Assembly (NCBI GenBank): GCA_937915825.1
Contig: CALGGT010000050.1
Span: forward strand, 1-5,200
Source of the DNA: an uncultured Eubacterium sp.
GTDB lineage: Bacteria; Bacillota; Clostridia; Lachnospirales; Lachnospiraceae
Reading direction: 5' to 3'
DNA: 5,200 nt
Shown here: positions 2,971 to 5,200 of the stretch, one piece after another
Position numbering within the stretch: position 1 is the stretch's first letter
Layout: every line of letters begins with the position of its first letter
Made by a program: the position numbers and the translations under genes
The notes under the pieces: model-generated
Databases searched by the model: none
What the model was told of the DNA's origin: nothing
What the model saw: only the letters and a program-made list of their open reading frames with translations

Positions 2971-5200
2971 ATGCGACGTATTGGCAAGAAATCCAGAATT
3001 CTTGTAACATCTGTGCTGGCCGTGGCAATGACCGTAACTTCGGTTAACGTACCTGGCGCTTCTCAAGTGTCAGCTGCCAAGAAAGTTTCCAAGGTCACAA
3101 TTGGCGTAAAACCCAAGCAGAATAGTTCTTGTATCCTGGTACTTAAGAAGGGACAAAAGAAGAACCTGAAGGCTGCGGTGAATCCCAAAGGCGCATCCAA
3201 AAAGTTAATCTACAAGTCCAGTAAGAAAAAGATCATTAAGGTTAACAAAAAGGGTGTTGTAAAAGCTTTAAAGAAAAAAGGAAGTGCCAAGATCACGGTA
3301 ATTTCCAAAGCAAACAAGAAAAAGAAAGCGACGATCAAAGTTCAGATCGGAACACCGGTCAGCAAGATTACGATCAACAAGGATGCTCAGATCGGAATTT
3401 CAAGTGCGAATAAACACTTGATCAAGGATGATGCAGGCAACGCTGTAAAGTCCTATTATCCTTTTACAGTAGGTAAGACTACTCTGGAGAGTAACACCTT
3501 TAATGTAGAGAGAGGTAGAACTCTTTATGTAAAGGCATCCGTTGCACCGAAGAAAGCAACCTGCAAAGCTGACAAACTGGTTTATAAAATTACGAACGCC
3601 AAGGATGAGAATGGCAAGAAGATTGGTGCATCCAGTCTTGCGTCCATCGTTGTACAATCCGCGAAATCTACCACAGATAAGTATAATGAAGATGGAAGTA
3701 CCTTCAAGTTCACGGTAGATAAAGGGACAGCCATTGTTGCGACGAAGAAGGAAGGTTCCTGTAAGGTAACTGCTTATGCAGCAGACGGCAGCGGTAAGAA
3801 AGCAAGCTTCAATTTGAAGGTTGGCAAGTTCGAAACTGATAAGACCCCGGCTCCCACCCAGGCTCCGGATACTCGTATCACGACGATGATCGAGGATTTT
3901 GAGAGCTATGATGTAGGAAAGACCTGGGATCGTTATACAGCAGCCGGCAAGAAAGATTCCGGTAAGATGACCATCGTTAAGGATCCGGAAGATGAGACCA
4001 ATAAGTGTCTGGAGATCAAGTATGAAGGAAATGATACAGCATACGACTTCTCCCCGATCTTTGATGTTGACCTTACAAAGGCAGACCTGAAGAACAGCGC
4101 GGGCGAATCTACTGCTTCCAAGACCTTTGATTCTTACAGCGGCGTTAAATTAAATTGTCGTGTTGTTGGTGATCAGGGCGAGGTTAGCTATAAGAAAGTA
4201 TATTGCTACTTTGATGAAGCAGGCGCCATGAAAGCTGATGATAAATTTGCAGCCAGCGGTAATAAATCAAATTCCGCTCACGTAGATTCCGACGGTAATG
4301 CAGTAGAAGCCGGAGCAGCAAATGAAGATAAGAGTTTGCGTTTTGGTGTAGACATCAGCATGGCAGAGGGAACGAAAACCGAGTACGCGGTACAGCTTAC
4401 CAACTCCAAGACCGGTGCAACTGCTGAATCCAAAGAGCAAACCTGGTATTTCCCTCAATTCTATGATGCATGGAAGATGGAAGATACAAGCACTTATTAT
4501 ACTACGAATTCCTGTACAGCAGGTTATAAGCCTTCGGAGGAATATAAAGTTGGATGGGCAACCCGTTCTCTGAGCATTAATAAAGCTCGTGTAGACGAGG
4601 CAAACGCAAACATCCGTAAGTTGAACAAGTTCGACATGGTAATCGGTAGTACCTACAAAGGAAATTATGTCAATGCAGATGGTACGCCCAATGGATCCAT
4701 CACCTTGTATTTGGATAACATCCAACTGATCGAGGAAGAGGTTCCCATTACCGGGCTTGAAATCAGCAAACCGGCCATTCCGGAAACAGCTCCCGGAGAT
4801 GTAGCTGCCGGCAACAGTGTAAACTTACAAGTAAAATACACACCGGATAATACCACACAAACCGAGGTAATCTGGAAGACCGATAACGACAAAGCAACCG
4901 TAGATGTAGCCGGACAGCTTTCCATCGCCGAGGATTTCGACTTTGAAGGCGCCGACACGAAGACGGTAAAAGTTACAGCTACTTCCAAATTTGATGAGAA
5001 ACTTACATCTTCCGTAGATGTAGTGGTTTACAAAGTGGCTCAGGCTGAGACTTTGGATGTGGAATTAGCCGATTGGTATGATAAAGACATATCAGAAGTT
5101 GGATTTGAAGAGACAACAATTCCGGAAGACATTACCAATATCCCTGGTATGGCTGGAACCAAGGCGCTGAAGATTGCATACAATAGGAACGATCGGAAGA
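2971..5200 (+). CDS. Exported multidomain protein: Lys-rich Ig-like, Ig-like and CBM-like domains; 3' end outside window
   Basis: The frame is open for 743 codons with no stop before the window edge. AGGAGGT (2959-2965) lies 5 nt before the ATG, an ideal ribosome binding site. A Sec signal peptide has a basic start (MRRIGKKSR), a hydrophobic core at about 10-27, and a likely cleavage after VSA (33-35). A lysine-rich Ig-like (Big_2-type) domain spans about 37-126, and a second Ig-like region about 129-286. A Pro/Thr linker is at 287-305. A CBM-like beta-sandwich (306-589) opens with IEDFESYDVGKTW and closes with LYLDNIQLIEE, a pattern resembling CBM11-type or galactose-binding-like modules. 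A further Ig-like domain (591-688) and the start of a second CBM-like module (690 onward, with KALKIAYNRND echoing KCLEIKYEGND) follow. No catalytic domain is visible yet. I infer a secreted or surface-attached polysaccharide-binding protein, possibly a glycoside hydrolase. An adhesin is the main alternative. Confidence 0.85.
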   Translation, partial: MRRIGKKSRILVTSVLAVAMTVTSVNVPGASQVSAAKKVSKVTIGVKPKQNSSCILVLKKGQKKNLKAAVNPKGASKKLIYKSSKKKIIKVNKKGVVKALKKKGSAKITVISKANKKKKATIKVQIGTPVSKITINKDAQIGISSANKHLIKDDAGNAVKSYYPFTVGKTTLESNTFNVERGRTLYVKASVAPKKATCKADKLVYKITNAKDENGKKIGASSLASIVVQSAKSTTDKYNEDGSTFKFTVDKGTAIVATKKEGSCKVTAYAADGSGKKASFNLKVGKFETDKTPAPTQAPDTRITTMIEDFESYDVGKTWDRYTAAGKKDSGKMTIVKDPEDETNKCLEIKYEGNDTAYDFSPIFDVDLTKADLKNSAGESTASKTFDSYSGVKLNCRVVGDQGEVSYKKVYCYFDEAGAMKADDKFAASGNKSNSAHVDSDGNAVEAGAANEDKSLRFGVDISMAEGTKTEYAVQLTNSKTGATAESKEQTWYFPQFYDAWKMEDTSTYYTTNSCTAGYKPSEEYKVGWATRSLSINKARVDEANANIRKLNKFDMVIGSTYKGNYVNADGTPNGSITLYLDNIQLIEEEVPITGLEISKPAIPETAPGDVAAGNSVNLQVKYTPDNTTQTEVIWKTDNDKATVDVAGQLSIAEDFDFEGADTKTVKVTATSKFDEKLTSSVDVVVYKVAQAETLDVELADWYDKDISEVGFEETTIPEDITNIPGMAGTKALKIAYNRNDRK

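Noticed and set aside
3400..4988. Four minus-strand frames (3400-3657, 3933-4121, 4267-4725, 4665-4988)
   Set aside because: All are antisense to the continuous plus-strand frame from 2971, which has a signal peptide, an ideal ribosome binding site and clear domain organisation. The hydrophobic, Cys/Ser-rich look of these frames is what antisense of Lys/Asp-rich coding gives.

Overview
The window looks like a low-to-moderate GC, Gram-positive Firmicute of class Clostridia, most likely Lachnospiraceae-like. The grounds are a SigH-type sigma factor downstream of rlmB, tRNA genes without an encoded CCA end, strong AGGAGG-type ribosome binding sites, and a large exported protein whose first domain is the lysine-rich Ig-like type common in that family. 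The family assignment is inference; no database search was possible.

Layout. Positions 1-158 hold the end of a tRNA gene cluster: a 5'-truncated tRNA-Val(UAC) and an intact elongator tRNA-Met(CAU), followed by a probable intrinsic terminator at 167-212. A 15-bp tandem repeat (236-280), in which every unit carries an AGGA-spacer-ATG module, leads into a tight plus-strand operon: ispF (isoprenoid precursor synthesis), rlmB (23S rRNA 2'-O-methyltransferase) and a sigH-like sigma factor that starts at a TTG overlapping the rlmB stop codon. A near-consensus promoter buried in the 3' end of the sigma gene drives tRNA-Thr(GGU), which ends at a strong hairpin terminator. The minus-strand mrnC (Mini-ribonuclease III) converges on the same terminator.

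The 244-bp gap 2727-2970 separates mrnC from a plus-strand gene and is rich in dyad symmetry: a palindrome that may supply -35 boxes in both directions, a larger imperfect palindrome over the -35 of the downstream promoter, and a stem-loop in the predicted 5' UTR. From 2971 to the window edge runs one uninterrupted reading frame of at least 743 codons. It encodes an exported multidomain protein: signal peptide, an extremely lysine-rich Ig-like domain, a second Ig-like region, a Pro/Thr linker, a CBM-like beta-sandwich, another Ig-like domain, and the start of a second CBM-like domain. The C-terminus lies outside the window.

How it fits together. The left half is conserved housekeeping (tRNAs, isoprenoids, rRNA modification and maturation, sporulation or stationary-phase sigma factor), rearranged relative to the classic ispF-cysS-mrnC-rlmB-sigH order: cysS is not here, and mrnC sits inverted on the far side of sigH. 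The right half is an accessory surface or secreted protein, probably a polysaccharide-binding or polysaccharide-degrading protein. It is the least described and most interesting element.
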